DNA of 43,482 nucleotides from JAZQQB01 sp045628865 (GCA_045628865.1 JAZQQB010000053.1:1-43482); one strand, 5' to 3'; positions 7,211 to 16,573 are shown, counted from the first letter of the stretch. Made by a program: numbers and translations. The notes: a model not told the origin generated them from the sequence alone.

Positions 7211-7555
7211 ATGTTTCATATTATATTTTTGGTGATTTTTGTATTCATTATCATTACATTTGTCAAAGGGATTGCACAGTGGATTGAAAACAACAATTCA
7301 CCGGTAGTACAGCATCGTGCAACAGTTGTGAAAAAGACGGAGGATGTCACCACCATGCAGACACCCTGTGGGACAGATGCCAATGGTGCACCGATGTTTA
7401 TGCCTACACAGGATACGACGTATTTTGTGATTTTTTTACTGGAAAATGGTGAAACCAGAAAAATGTCAGTAGGCAGAAAAGATTTTCAGCAGATCAGTGA
7501 AGGTGATAAGGGCAAATTGACTGTTCAGGGTACCAGATATTTGGGCTTTGAATAG
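7211..7555 (+). CDS. DUF2500-family protein
   Basis: A 114-residue protein with one N-terminal membrane segment (about 2-22) and a C-terminal beta-rich domain. YFVIFLLENGETRKMSVG and GDKGKLTVQGTRYLGFE match DUF2500, a family of small Firmicutes membrane-anchored proteins of unknown function. The start is dictated by the hairpin element and its GGAG; ATG 7199 lies inside the hairpin and is unlikely. A short GTGTAC/GTACCAC stem followed by eight T at 7582 may terminate it. Confidence 0.8.
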   Translation: MFHIIFLVIFVFIIITFVKGIAQWIENNNSPVVQHRATVVKKTEDVTTMQTPCGTDANGAPMFMPTQDTTYFVIFLLENGETRKMSVGRKDFQQISEGDKGKLTVQGTRYLGFE

Positions 7556-7629
7556 CTTTTGGCGATGTGTACATACGTACCACTTTTTTTTGACAAAATA
7601 GATTTACTAAAGGTTTAAGGAAGAAAGAT

Positions 7630-8136
7630 ATGGTAGTGGTCATTGATGCAGATTACAATGAAGAGACTAGAGATGGTCATGTGGCAGGAATTGTGGCAAG
7701 GGATATTCTGGCAGAAAAAGAGGATGCAGTAGTAACCGCCATGGTGCACGATATTGCAGATTATGTGCCAGGGCAGTTTTATAAAAGAGAGCTTCAAAGC
7801 GTAGAGGCTATTATCGATCAGCTTAAGGTGGAAGATATTGATCTTATCGTGGTAGATGGATATGCAGATTCAGGTACCACTGAGCATGCTTTGGGAACTT
7901 TTGTTTTTGAAAAATATCAGATTCCGGTCATTGGGATTGGAAAAAATAAATACGACAGATGCATTTTAACAGACCTTGAGGTTTATCGCGGAGAGAGCAA
8001 AAAGCCCCTTTATGTTACTAGTAAGGGCATGGATAATGAGGAAGCCAAAAGATTGGTAAAAAATATGGCTGGAGAATTTCGTTTGCCATATTTTGTGAAG
8101 TACGCGGACAACAGAGCCAGAGACTGGGAGTGTTAG
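7630..8136 (+). CDS. Endonuclease V-like protein
   Basis: A 168-residue protein resembling endonuclease V, which nicks DNA (or RNA) next to inosine, with an RNase H-like fold. The three acidic catalytic positions can be matched: Asp6 or Asp8 in VVVIDADY, Glu in YVPGQFYKRE (the family's YIPG...RE block), and Asp in VVDGYAD. IPVIGIGKNKYD corresponds to the conserved IPVIGVAK strand. It is shorter than typical bacterial Nfi (about 220), lacking the usual N-terminal extension and most of the C-terminus. It may be a compact variant. The start has an AAGGAAG site. The family match is good but not certain. Confidence 0.7.
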   Translation: MVVVIDADYNEETRDGHVAGIVARDILAEKEDAVVTAMVHDIADYVPGQFYKRELQSVEAIIDQLKVEDIDLIVVDGYADSGTTEHALGTFVFEKYQIPVIGIGKNKYDRCILTDLEVYRGESKKPLYVTSKGMDNEEAKRLVKNMAGEFRLPYFVKYADNRARDWEC

Positions 8137-8207
8137 TATTGTCCATGATTTCTTACAATCAAAAAAATGCCGTCTGCTAGAGATGGAGTAATTTTTAGGA
8201 GGGATTT

Positions 8208-8657
8208 ATGGAGAAAAAAATAATCACATTAAGAGAAAAACCAGAAATAAAAGAAAAAGCCGCACAGTGGTTTCATAGCAAATGGGGTGTTCCTACAGAG
8301 GCTTATTTGGCATGTATGGAAAGCTATCTTGCAAAGGAAACGGAACTTGGCTGGTATTTATGCATAGAAGGAGAAAAAATCATTGCTGGAATGGGAGTCA
8401 TCGAAAATGATTTTCATGACAGAAAGGATTTGACACCTAATGTTTGCGCAGTTTATACAGAAAAAGAGTATCGTTGCCAGGGAATCGCTGGTAAGCTTTT
8501 GGATTTTGTGGTTGAGGATTTGAGAAAAAAAGGAATCTCACCAGTATATTTGATTACAGATCATACCAGTTTTTATGAACGTTATGGCTGGGAATTTCTT
8601 TGCAGGGTTCAGGGAGATGATGAACCTGAAATGACAAGAATGTATATACATAAGTAA
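8208..8657 (+). CDS. GNAT N-acetyltransferase
   Basis: A 149-residue GNAT protein. The acetyl-CoA loop is EKEYRCQGIAGKLLDFV (Q/R-x-x-G-x-A form), preceded by the beta4 strand PNVCAVYTE. The C-terminal strand-turn SPVYLITDHTSFYERYGWEF is typical of Clostridia acetyltransferases with an unknown small-molecule target. GGAGGG at 8200 sets the start. The gene is complete. Confidence 0.88.
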   Translation: MEKKIITLREKPEIKEKAAQWFHSKWGVPTEAYLACMESYLAKETELGWYLCIEGEKIIAGMGVIENDFHDRKDLTPNVCAVYTEKEYRCQGIAGKLLDFVVEDLRKKGISPVYLITDHTSFYERYGWEFLCRVQGDDEPEMTRMYIHK

Positions 8658-8727
8658 TGGATAAAGGTCATTACTTGAGTTCTTGCCATGATATGAGAGA
8701 GGGCATCGGAAATGGGTACAATTCCGG

Positions 8728-8743
8728 ATTTCACAAGTGAAAT
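8728..8743 (+). promoter_or_regulatory. Start-site hairpin element, copy 3
   Basis: Perfect ATTTCACAAGTGAAAT followed by GGAG (8744-8747) and ATG at 8754, again 11 nt after the hairpin. The gene it serves is decayed while the element is intact. Confidence 0.75.
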
Positions 8744-8753
8744 GGAGGTTAGT

Positions 8754-9574
8754 ATGACAAAGAGTGAGATTTTTGAAGAAATTGTACATGTTATGCAGCA
8801 TGAGTCTTCAACAGTAAAAGAGTATGGCGAGTGTCATAAAGATTTTTTATATGTATTTTGGCTCTGGCTGGTCTTTGGGGGAAAGTTATGTTTGCAAGGA
8901 ATTGCAAGATAATATTGCGTATCTGTATTTAGTAGATTTTAGCGATGAAGAAGCTGCTAACAAGCTATATGAGGATAATAAGGATTTATTAAATCGTGCA
9001 AAGGGACTCCTTTGATGAAGCGAGAAAACCTTTTTATAGTCCTTATGATCAACCTACAGAGCATCTTTACACAGAACATAACTGCAAGAAAAGAATAGAA
9101 TTTTTTGAGCAGTATTTAGAGCATGGTGTTCCAAAATCCACAAAAGATATCATCAACAAATTGATGGATGTTTATAAAAAGAATATGGGAAAAGGATATT
9201 GTATCGATGAGAATATAGATGAGTTTCCGTTTGAAGGTGATTCTTTTGTTGAAAAGGTTGTTATATTGACAGATGAGCTTACTGCATCATCTGGGGAAAT
9301 GTGCGCTTACTATTTGAGTTTGTTACCAAAAGTAGCTGTTATTGGCAGACCAACTATGGGAATTCAGGATTATACTGATATTTGTCAGGAGGTATATCAG
9401 GATACGGAAGAAAAGTCCTATTATTTTGCATATCCGCTATGTCGTCTTTGTGCATTGGATAAAGGGGAAGGTGTGACGAGAAAGGGATTTCCAGTAGATG
9501 AATATATCCCATGGACGCCAGAGCATTTGGATAAGGATGTTATTTTGGAAAGAGCAATATCAATGTTTTTATAA
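8754..9574 (+). pseudogene. Decayed S41-family peptidase
   Basis: Three frames together resemble an S41 (tail-specific, C-terminal processing) serine peptidase. The N-terminus is MTKSEIFEEIVHVMQHESST. The second frame has ESYVCKELQDNIAYLYLVDF. From about 9002 a long frame carries the catalytic block VILTDELTASSGEMCAYYL (Ser of TASSGEM) and GRPTMGIQDY. Frameshifts fall near 8830 and 9000, and sequence between the N-terminal and catalytic parts seems deleted. It begins with an intact start-site hairpin and GGAG. Confidence 0.65.
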
Positions 9575-9583
9575 ATTTAGCAA

Positions 9584-9748
9584 GTGATCCTTTATAAAAT
9601 TGTAATTCCAGAGTCTTCTAAAGATCAGCTTAAAGATTTGGTTCCAAAGGATTTGTCTAAACGAGTGATTTATGTAGAGAATGATTGTAAGGATATCTGG
9701 GCGTGGGCGGAAAAGGTTTATGGGTTGATCGACGAGGAGAATGTGTAG
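9584..9748 (+). pseudogene. Short unidentified ORF or gene tail
   Basis: The frame from GTG 9584 reads LYKIVIPESSKDQLKDLVPK and ends KDIWAWAEKVYGLIDEENV. There is no ribosome binding site. It looks like the carboxy end of a soluble alpha/beta protein left over from a deletion between the peptidase remnant and the next GNAT. Confidence 0.35.
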
Positions 9749-9780
9749 GTTTTTTAATATGATATTGGTAGGATTTAAAA

Positions 9781-10053
9781 TTGGGGCAGATTACATATCA
9801 GTTAAGGGACAATGCATTAACAGCCACAGATTTTATCAGACTGAAGAAGGCTACAGGTTTTCGTGACCGCCCTATAAAACAGGTAGAAAATGCTTTAGTA
9901 AATGATCTGTTTGATGTGGTCGCAGTGTGTGATGAGCAGGTTGTTGGAATGGGCAGACTGGTTGGTGATGGAGTGATGTACTTGTATCTTCAGGAAATCA
10001 TAGTGCTTCCTGAATATCAGGGAAATGGAATGCAGTTGTACGTGGAGTGTTAA
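9781..10053 (+). pseudogene. GNAT acetyltransferase, 3' truncated
   Basis: Ninety residues of a GNAT protein from TTG 9781. It has the N-terminal substrate region and the strand MYLYLQEIIVLPEYQGNGM, but the frame ends right after the start of the acetyl-CoA loop (QGNG), where the family continues GIG-x-x-L. The second half of the fold is missing, so the product should be inactive. It runs straight into a NUDIX remnant. Confidence 0.65.
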
Positions 10054-10083
10054 AGGATGTTGGCGGTCAATTTTTATGATAAA

Positions 10084-10257
10084 GTCGATGATGAACTGCT
10101 GAAATTTGCAGTGATCATCGCCTAAAAAGATGGAAAGTGGGTATTTTGCAAGCACAAACAGCGAGATACCTATGAGGTTCTAGATGGACATAGAGAGCCT
10201 GAGGAAAGTATTTTGGAATTGAGTATAGAAGTACATAAAAGATGCGAAGGAAAGTAA
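10084..10257 (+). pseudogene. NUDIX hydrolase remnant
   Basis: One frame reads KFAVIIA, a TAA at 10123, then KDGKWVFCKHKQRDTYEV and DGHREPEESILEL. This is the first strand of a NUDIX domain and the start of the NUDIX box (family: GGHxExGExxxxA). The box breaks off before REL-x-EE, so the catalytic glutamates are lost. The frame closes at 10257. It is clearly degraded. Confidence 0.55.
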
Positions 10258-10260
10258 GTT

Positions 10261-10375
10261 TTGTACTTATGTATGGGAAAAAGCAAAATAAAGTCCATGT
10301 AGACGAGTAGGGAATAAGCAAGATTGTACTTTTTATATGAAAAAAGCAAAATAGAGTCCAAATACAGGTAGATGT
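10261..10375. repeat. Two-copy 63 bp direct repeat
   Basis: TTGTACTTATGTATGGGAAA with AAGCAAAATAAAGTCC repeats 63 bp later as TTGTACTTTTTATATGAAAA with AAGCAAAATAGAGTCC. The stretch 10258-10691 holds no gene that I can support. Confidence 0.55.
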
Positions 10376-10691
10376 GAATCATCTATGTAGTTTTTTAATA
10401 AAATCTTTAATAAGATTGAGAATTCCATTTTTTTATGTTGAACCGAAAGATACTGGTGAGCAGGTAAAAGTGTTGGGTATACTGTTACGAATAAGATAAT
10501 GTGAAGTAAATTATAATAGAGAAAAATAATTTGTTTTTAGAGATTTTTTAGAGATTTCGCTGTTATATTTATTTTTATCAGATACCTTATGATTATCAAC
10601 TTCACGATTGGTTAAATTGATACATGAAAAAAAGAGAAACATGAGTTATAATAGGATAACTTGTGGTAAACGGGACAAAGGAGAAAAAATT

Positions 10692-11549
10692 ATGAAAAAG
10701 AAAATTGTATTAGGAATGCTTATGGCATGCACATTGTGCTTTACAGGATGTGAGTCGGAAGAGGGGAATGATCCTATTGTATCACAGCCAGAGACTACAG
10801 TACAGGAAACAGAAGCTTCTGTAGCAGAGAGCACAGTAGCAGAATCAAAAGAAAGTGTTGTGGAAGAAACAAAAGAAACGAATAATGCTGGTGCAGGTGT
10901 AACCGTTGAAGAAGATGAAAATGGTTACAAAACATATTACACAGATGATGAAAGTTACTTAGAAGCTTATAAGCAGTTTATGATGGATAACCTGAATGAT
11001 AACGTTTTTGAATTACCTGTGTATGAGGATGATTATTTATATAATGAACTGTATTATTCACCAGAATTTTGCTTAGATGATATTAATGGCGATGGTATTG
11101 AGGAGTTGATCATCCAGGGCGCTTTAGGTCTTAGATCAAAAATGTACACAACGGTTGTATTTGTTCAGGATGGTGCATTAAAGGTAATGGAATTTGATGG
11201 TTGTCTTGATTGGATGGGTTCAGGTATGATCGCATTTAATGATGGTGATTATGCTCTTACTGAGAATGGTGAAGAAATTTATTATCATGACTATATCGTA
11301 TCCTTTGATGAGAATGCAGATCCATCCACTGTAATCGAATATAGCGAATGTGAAGTGGTTATTTATGTTGATGAGAATGATACAGAGGGCGTAAGTGAGA
11401 CTTTATATGCAGAGTATTATGTGGATGGTTCAGAAGTAAATGGCCAGACTTATGCGTCAAAAGAAGCAGATCTTCTCCAAAAAATGGATGATGACTATGA
11501 ATTGAAAACATTAAATGAAGAAAACATTGAAAAATATGTAGTTGAATAA
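10692..11549 (+). CDS. Secreted lipoprotein, acidic, unknown function
   Basis: A 285-residue predicted lipoprotein. A Lys-rich start and hydrophobic core end in the lipobox LCFTGC, with the lipidated Cys20 followed by a low-complexity Glu/Ser/Thr/Val linker (about 21-75). The mature domain is strongly acidic and contains LDDINGDGIEELIIQ, a DxNxDGxxE calcium-type loop as found in FG-GAP/VCBS-like repeats. The start is ATG 10692, with AAAGGAG 13-19 nt upstream; upstream in-frame codons lack a site. A terminator follows at 11579. The function is unknown; the loop suggests calcium binding. Confidence 0.8.
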   Translation: MKKKIVLGMLMACTLCFTGCESEEGNDPIVSQPETTVQETEASVAESTVAESKESVVEETKETNNAGAGVTVEEDENGYKTYYTDDESYLEAYKQFMMDNLNDNVFELPVYEDDYLYNELYYSPEFCLDDINGDGIEELIIQGALGLRSKMYTTVVFVQDGALKVMEFDGCLDWMGSGMIAFNDGDYALTENGEEIYYHDYIVSFDENADPSTVIEYSECEVVIYVDENDTEGVSETLYAEYYVDGSEVNGQTYASKEADLLQKMDDDYELKTLNEENIEKYVVE

Positions 11550-11578
11550 ATCATAGTGAAATAATAGGAACTATAAGA

Positions 11579-11618
11579 AGGCATCGAAAGTTGTTTATAG
11601 ACACTTTCGATGTCTTTT
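11579..11618 (+). terminator. Rho-independent terminator
   Basis: GGCATCGAAAGT pairs with ACTTTCGATGTC, followed by TTTTT. The ORF of the next gene formally begins inside this stem, which argues for a later start. Confidence 0.85.
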
Positions 11619-11762
11619 TGTTTGAGAGGAAATTCCTTGCATATCCTCTTAAACGAGGAAAAATGCAAGCAAAAGTTGAATTTGTCAGATAATAATATTA
11701 TAATATCAGTAATAGTGCGTGAATCTAAAACAATATCAGGATACTTGTATGAGGAACATGAT

Positions 11763-14700
11763 ATGGAAAAAATACAGTCATTGTTTACTACTTATTTGGA
11801 AAATTCAAAATGGATCTATCAGTTTGATGAAAGAAGAAAAAATGAGACGCCTTTAGATCAATGGGGTCAGGATCTGAATGGGGATGTTTTGCATTATCAA
11901 AAGCTTTTTAGGCAGAATACCAAAGTATTTCGTAAAATCATGGAATTGCTGGATATGGAGCTTGATGATGAATTGGCTGAAATACTTTTTCAGTGTGTGA
12001 AGTCAGTATATGTTGAAATTGATGATGGAAATCTGTGCCTACCGTTTTTTGAGAAACTGTTGAGCTATTATCTTGATAGACGAAATTACGATAGAGTATT
12101 TATTATATATAGCTATTTGGATTATATCCATAATGCTGTGCTTGTATATAATTTTCCTACTGTGGAAAGAAATTTTCATTATAGTGATACAGCTCTTATC
12201 TATGCAGACCATTATGGTGAGTTAAAAACATTTGAGGGTAGATATAGATGCTTTGTAAATTTTCACAATATGATCGTAACGACTACGGATAATAATTGTA
12301 TTTCTATAGACCAGGGGTTCCAGTATTATGACCGGTTTTTACAATTATGGAATAGTGATCAGGTGACGCAAGAGGACAGGGATAGTGAGACCTTTCAAAA
12401 ATTCTGGGATTTATTACATAGAAGAATCATAGGATTAGAAATCCATATGCCACAGGCATCTTTGGAAAACAGGGAACGTTTCTATGAATTAACAGATGCA
12501 TATTATGAAAAAGAATTAGCTGAGGTTGAAGATGAATCCTTTGTAGATGTGCTTTTGTACAGTGCAAAGCTTAGAAGCCAGATTCTAAAGGGTGAAAAAA
12601 CACTTTTAGAGAATTTTGATGAACTCGTTGATTTTTTTAGAAAAACATTTGAAAGAATCAACGATTCTTCGGAAACAAAGGAGCAGGAAATCTTTGATGT
12701 TTGCAGGGCTTGTATTGCAATCACAAAATGGAGTAAGCAGGATATTCCTAGGGAGAAAGTCAATCAGGTGGTCAATAATATTTTGACTATGATTGAAACA
12801 AAGTGGAAAAAAATGAAATATATCCATTCAAAGGTAATGGATGATCTGCTGTTTGATCTGATCAATGTTATTTTTGAGATGCCATTTGAAGGCAGCGAAA
12901 AAGAGCGATATGCTTTTGATTTTGGTATTCGAAGACAGGTTCATACTTTTAGCAACGCAGTTGTTGTGGGGAAAATAGCCACAGCTATATTTGAAGCGTG
13001 TTTTGAAAAGAATCCTGAACTGTTTGCATCTGTGGCAGATATGAAGGAAGAAGAACTTTATGAATTTGTTGAGAAGTCTGCTGCTTTCCATAATATTGGC
13101 AATATAGATTATTCGATTTTACGCAGGCAGTTTAATCGAGCATTAACAGAGGAAGAAAAAGAATTTATGAAACAGCATACAAAAATTGGAGCAAAGATGG
13201 TGGAAAATGTTCCAGAGATGAAAAAGTATCGGGATGTTATGCTGTATCACCATAAATATTATGATGGAAATGGTGGGTATCCAGAGGATGCAGATGCAAA
13301 GGATTCTCCATATAAGGCAGTAATTGATCTGATTGCTATTGCGGAATTTATAGATGAATATACCAATCCTATGCTTATGGAGACTTTCCAGTCCAGAGAT
13401 TTTAAACAGTGTTTAAAGGAACTTAAAAAAGGCGCTGGAACCAGGTTTCATCCGAACATGGTAGAGATCCTTTTGGGCTCTGCGGAATTGATCAAGAAAA
13501 TTGAGACCATTATAACCGAAGGCAGAATGCAATTATTATATAGTTTTTTTCATAGCTTTGATCTTTCGTCAGATGAAGAAGATAATGAGCTTTATTTAGA
13601 AGAAACTTTGAAAATGATCTCAGAAGCTGGTTCAGAGGAATCACTGGCAGAAATTGTTCCGCGAATCGATCGATTGTTTTTGATTGCCGAACATTCGCAT
13701 TCTTCGCTTTTTATTGGAAAAGTATATTTTGCAGCAGCAAGATTTTATGAGAATAAACGACAGGATGTCAGGGTTACTAATTATGCGCTTCATGCGATTA
13801 GTTTATTGACAGAAAACAGAGCTTATTTGTATATCAGTAAATTGTACAATACCCTGGGCTTGCAGGCACTTTACAATGATGATCTGAGTGATAGTGTGAA
13901 ATATTTTTTGCTTTGTGCAGATTATGCGCAAAAGGTGGAACAGCTTTATGGTGTGGGCGTTGCACATTGGAATATCTTCACCATTTTCTTTATAATGCAC
14001 CATTATGAGAAATCATTAGCTTACTTGGAGAAGAGTGAGCCCGTTTTTGGTGAGTCAGTCATGAATCGCTGCTATATTCTTTGCTATAGGGGCTTTTGCT
14101 ATTATAAGCTTTCCATGGTGGATGAATTGGAGGAACTTAAGGAACAGCTGACTGTGTTTATGGAGGATGAAAAAGAATATCCGGCTTTTGTAACAGATAT
14201 ATTTTTAGCATATTACTACTTTAGCAAGGGTCAAAATAAGCAGGCAGAATGCTATCTTAAAAGTTTTGAAAAAAGTGATTCATTTATAGGCGGCGAATTA
14301 AATGACTGGATGGAATTGAGGCTTTATTATGAGCTTCTTGCAAGCAGGGGTGATCATGAGAGATTGCTGAAATCTCTTGCGTATGAGATTGGCATTAGCG
14401 AAGAAAAAAAATTTCCGTTCCACATTTGTCAGGAACTTTTGCAAAAGGCTATTTCCAGTGCGAAAGTATTGAAACAGACGCAACTGGTTACGGAATATGA
14501 AGTGAAATTGGAACAGGTTCATGACAAAAAGGAGCAGAAAAAATTAGAGATGGTGCTGGAGGCGGAGCGCTCTTCTGGCGATAATATCGCATTCCAGGAA
14601 AAACAGGAGGAATTGTTAAACGACAATAAACGTTTAAAAGAAGGACTGAAAAATGCAGAGGATGTGAATGAGGCGAAGAATGTTTTTTTGACATCCATGT

Positions 14701-15827
14701 CTCATGAAATTCGTACACCGATCAATGCGGTGCTTGGCTTGGATGAGATGATTCTTCGAGAAACCAGCGAAGAACATGTGAAAAAATATGCGTTAGAGAT
14801 TCAGAATGCTGGCAAAGCACTGTTGGGAATTGTAAATGATATCATTGATTTTACCAAGCTAGAGGCTGGTAAAATGGAGCTTGTTTCTGAGGAATATACC
14901 CTAAAGGATATGATCCGTGAGTTGGAAAATATGATCTCAGGAAGAGCAGAGCAAAAGCAACTCAGACTGGTTGTAAAGGCAAACACTGAGATGCCCGCTA
15001 AGCTTTACGGAGATGATCTTCGCATAAAGCAGGTGATTATGAATTTACTTAGCAATGCGGTGAAATTTACGGAAAAGGGAATTATCACCTTTGCTTGGGA
15101 TTATGAAAAAAAGAATGAAGATACCATTTTATTAAAGGTTTTAGTGGAAGATACCGGTATAGGTATGAAGCCAGAGGATATAGAAAAGTTGTCAAAGCCT
15201 TTTGAACGATTTGATATGAAACGCAACAATACCATTGAAGGAAATGGTTTGGGAATCAACATTGTCACAAATCTTTTGAAACAGATGAATTCTAAGCTGG
15301 TTGTACATAGTACCTATGGATTGGGTTCTTCCTTCTCCTTTGTTTTAGAGCAGAAGGTTGTGGACTGGAGCCAAATGGGTGATGTCAGTGAAAAGAATGG
15401 TCTGCAGAATCAGAAGAGGAAGGGACCATTGTTTGTGGCTCCAGATGTAAAGATCCTTGCAGTGGATGATACTGCTGTTAACTTGGCAGTAGTCAAGGGG
15501 CTTCTGAAACGAAACCAGGTGAAGCTTACCTTAGTAAAAAGTGGTAAGGAGTGTTTGGAGGTTTGCAGCAAAGAGACCTTCCACGTGATCTTAATGGATC
15601 ATAGAATGCCTGAGATGGATGGTGTGGAAGCACTTCACAGACTTCGTGACAAAGAGGGCTTAAACCAGAGTACACCAGTGATTGCGTTAACAGCCAACGC
15701 CATCAGTGGCGCTTATGAGTATTACAAAAACGAAGGCTTTGATGAACTGGTGATCAAACCAGTGAATGGGCAGGAGTTGGAGGAAAAAATTTTGGCGTTT
15801 TTACCGAAGGAGCTGGTGTCCCAGTAA
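11763..15827 (+). CDS. Soluble hybrid sensor kinase with degenerate HD-GYP domain
   Basis: A 1354-residue protein with no membrane segment. Order: unassigned helical N-terminus (1-390); HD-GYP-like domain (about 390-585); helical TPR-like region (about 640-900); coiled coil (about 910-965); HisKA with phospho-acceptor His981 in SMSHEIRTPINAVLGL; HATPase (Asn1098 in NLLSNAVKF, then EDTGIGM and GNGLGI); receiver with Asp1279 in ILMDHRMPEMDG. In the HD-GYP part His394 and GGYP (504-507) are kept, but the HD pair is His443-Asn444 and GK is GN (FHNIGN). Metal binding and c-di-GMP hydrolysis are therefore probably lost and the domain may act as a sensor. The start is chosen at ATG 11763 with GAGG at 11751; the frame upstream runs into the preceding terminator. 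No output regulator is adjacent. Confidence 0.88.
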   Translation: MEKIQSLFTTYLENSKWIYQFDERRKNETPLDQWGQDLNGDVLHYQKLFRQNTKVFRKIMELLDMELDDELAEILFQCVKSVYVEIDDGNLCLPFFEKLLSYYLDRRNYDRVFIIYSYLDYIHNAVLVYNFPTVERNFHYSDTALIYADHYGELKTFEGRYRCFVNFHNMIVTTTDNNCISIDQGFQYYDRFLQLWNSDQVTQEDRDSETFQKFWDLLHRRIIGLEIHMPQASLENRERFYELTDAYYEKELAEVEDESFVDVLLYSAKLRSQILKGEKTLLENFDELVDFFRKTFERINDSSETKEQEIFDVCRACIAITKWSKQDIPREKVNQVVNNILTMIETKWKKMKYIHSKVMDDLLFDLINVIFEMPFEGSEKERYAFDFGIRRQVHTFSNAVVVGKIATAIFEACFEKNPELFASVADMKEEELYEFVEKSAAFHNIGNIDYSILRRQFNRALTEEEKEFMKQHTKIGAKMVENVPEMKKYRDVMLYHHKYYDGNGGYPEDADAKDSPYKAVIDLIAIAEFIDEYTNPMLMETFQSRDFKQCLKELKKGAGTRFHPNMVEILLGSAELIKKIETIITEGRMQLLYSFFHSFDLSSDEEDNELYLEETLKMISEAGSEESLAEIVPRIDRLFLIAEHSHSSLFIGKVYFAAARFYENKRQDVRVTNYALHAISLLTENRAYLYISKLYNTLGLQALYNDDLSDSVKYFLLCADYAQKVEQLYGVGVAHWNIFTIFFIMHHYEKSLAYLEKSEPVFGESVMNRCYILCYRGFCYYKLSMVDELEELKEQLTVFMEDEKEYPAFVTDIFLAYYYFSKGQNKQAECYLKSFEKSDSFIGGELNDWMELRLYYELLASRGDHERLLKSLAYEIGISEEKKFPFHICQELLQKAISSAKVLKQTQLVTEYEVKLEQVHDKKEQKKLEMVLEAERSSGDNIAFQEKQEELLNDNKRLKEGLKNAEDVNEAKNVFLTSMSHEIRTPINAVLGLDEMILRETSEEHVKKYALEIQNAGKALLGIVNDIIDFTKLEAGKMELVSEEYTLKDMIRELENMISGRAEQKQLRLVVKANTEMPAKLYGDDLRIKQVIMNLLSNAVKFTEKGIITFAWDYEKKNEDTILLKVLVEDTGIGMKPEDIEKLSKPFERFDMKRNNTIEGNGLGINIVTNLLKQMNSKLVVHSTYGLGSSFSFVLEQKVVDWSQMGDVSEKNGLQNQKRKGPLFVAPDVKILAVDDTAVNLAVVKGLLKRNQVKLTLVKSGKECLEVCSKETFHVILMDHRMPEMDGVEALHRLRDKEGLNQSTPVIALTANAISGAYEYYKNEGFDELVIKPVNGQELEEKILAFLPKELVSQ

Positions 15828-16230
15828 AGAAATGAATTTTCTGCTAAGATCATCATGTCGTGGCGTATTTGCTGCAGTGTATTTGCTGCGGTGTGTTTGT
15901 TGTGTGGGTGAGACTGGGGGAATCGTTGTTCCCAAGTCATGAATGGAAGGAAAATGGCAAATGGACAAAAAAACATCATCGAAATCTTGGAAAAACTGAT
16001 GGGTATTGGGGAAAAATGGTAAATCCTACCAAAAATGTTCTGCAAAAAACGTCAGGAGAATAGAAAAAATGCAGATTTTCATTGATTTGGTTCAAAATAC
16101 TGGAAGGAAAAATGCAAAAATGGTTGAAACACATCATAGGATTCGATTAAAAATGGAAGAAAAATGACAAAAAGCCCAATTCCCATCAATAAATCCGTCT
16201 TGCTTTCCCTGAAATAGGCAAAATCCATAA
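15828..16230. other. Gene-free A-rich tract
   Basis: No credible gene. It contains three copies of TTTGCTGC-GTGT at 15868-15900, then a long tract rich in GGAAAAATG and AAATG words (15945-16165). Its composition resembles the tandem array at 298-544. As there, it lies just left of a GGTATTTTCGG palindrome. Confidence 0.5.
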
Positions 16231-16247
16231 CCTGAAGTCTTTCGTAC

Positions 16248-16271
16248 GGTATTTTCGGTGCCGAAAATACC
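16248..16271. repeat. GGTATTTTCGG palindrome, copy 2
   Basis: A perfect 24 bp palindrome, flanked by AAGTCTTTC on the left and TACCTGTGTA on the right exactly as at 604-627. This copy restores full symmetry (GGTGCC centre) where the first has GGTTCC. Confidence 0.75.
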
Positions 16272-16417
16272 TACCTGTGTACAGTAACGTAAAATATTCT
16301 ATTGTCCTGTTTTTTGTGAAAGATGCTTGCAATATATGAAAAACCGTGTTAGAGTTGATGTTAGATTGAAAGTTCAGTTTAGGACTGTCAAAATTTATGA
16401 AAGTGAGGTAAAACGAT

Positions 16418-16489
16418 ATGAGCATTAAATTAATGAACGTTACACTATTAACTAAATATCAGATGATTACCTCGGTTATTTGTAAATAA
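16418..16489 (+). CDS. Possible 23-residue leader peptide
   Basis: A short ORF with a good site (AAGTGAGG, 10 nt spacing) encodes MSIKLMNVTLLTKYQMITSV then ICK. A hairpin with a T-run follows 28 nt after the stop. A small ORF plus an intrinsic terminator upstream of no intact gene resembles an attenuation leader of an antibiotic-resistance gene whose body has been lost. It could equally be the 5' stub of a truncated gene. No family match is claimed. Confidence 0.35.
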   Translation: MSIKLMNVTLLTKYQMITSVICK

Positions 16490-16516
16490 ACTCTTTATTT
16501 ATATGTTTGATTTTAT

Positions 16517-16544
16517 CCGTGGCAATCTGTGCTGCGGTTTTTTT
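16517..16544 (+). terminator. Hairpin with T-run (terminator or attenuator)
   Basis: CCGTGGCA pairs imperfectly with TGCTGCGG and is followed by seven T. It follows the leader-like ORF at 16418. Confidence 0.5.
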
Positions 16545-16573
16545 ATTTGATAGGATTGTGGGAGCGCAAGGAA

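Noticed and set aside
15860..16063. 67-codon plus-strand ORF after the hybrid kinase
   Set aside because: Low-complexity sequence from a TTTGCTGC repeat and an AAATG-rich tract, without a ribosome binding site.
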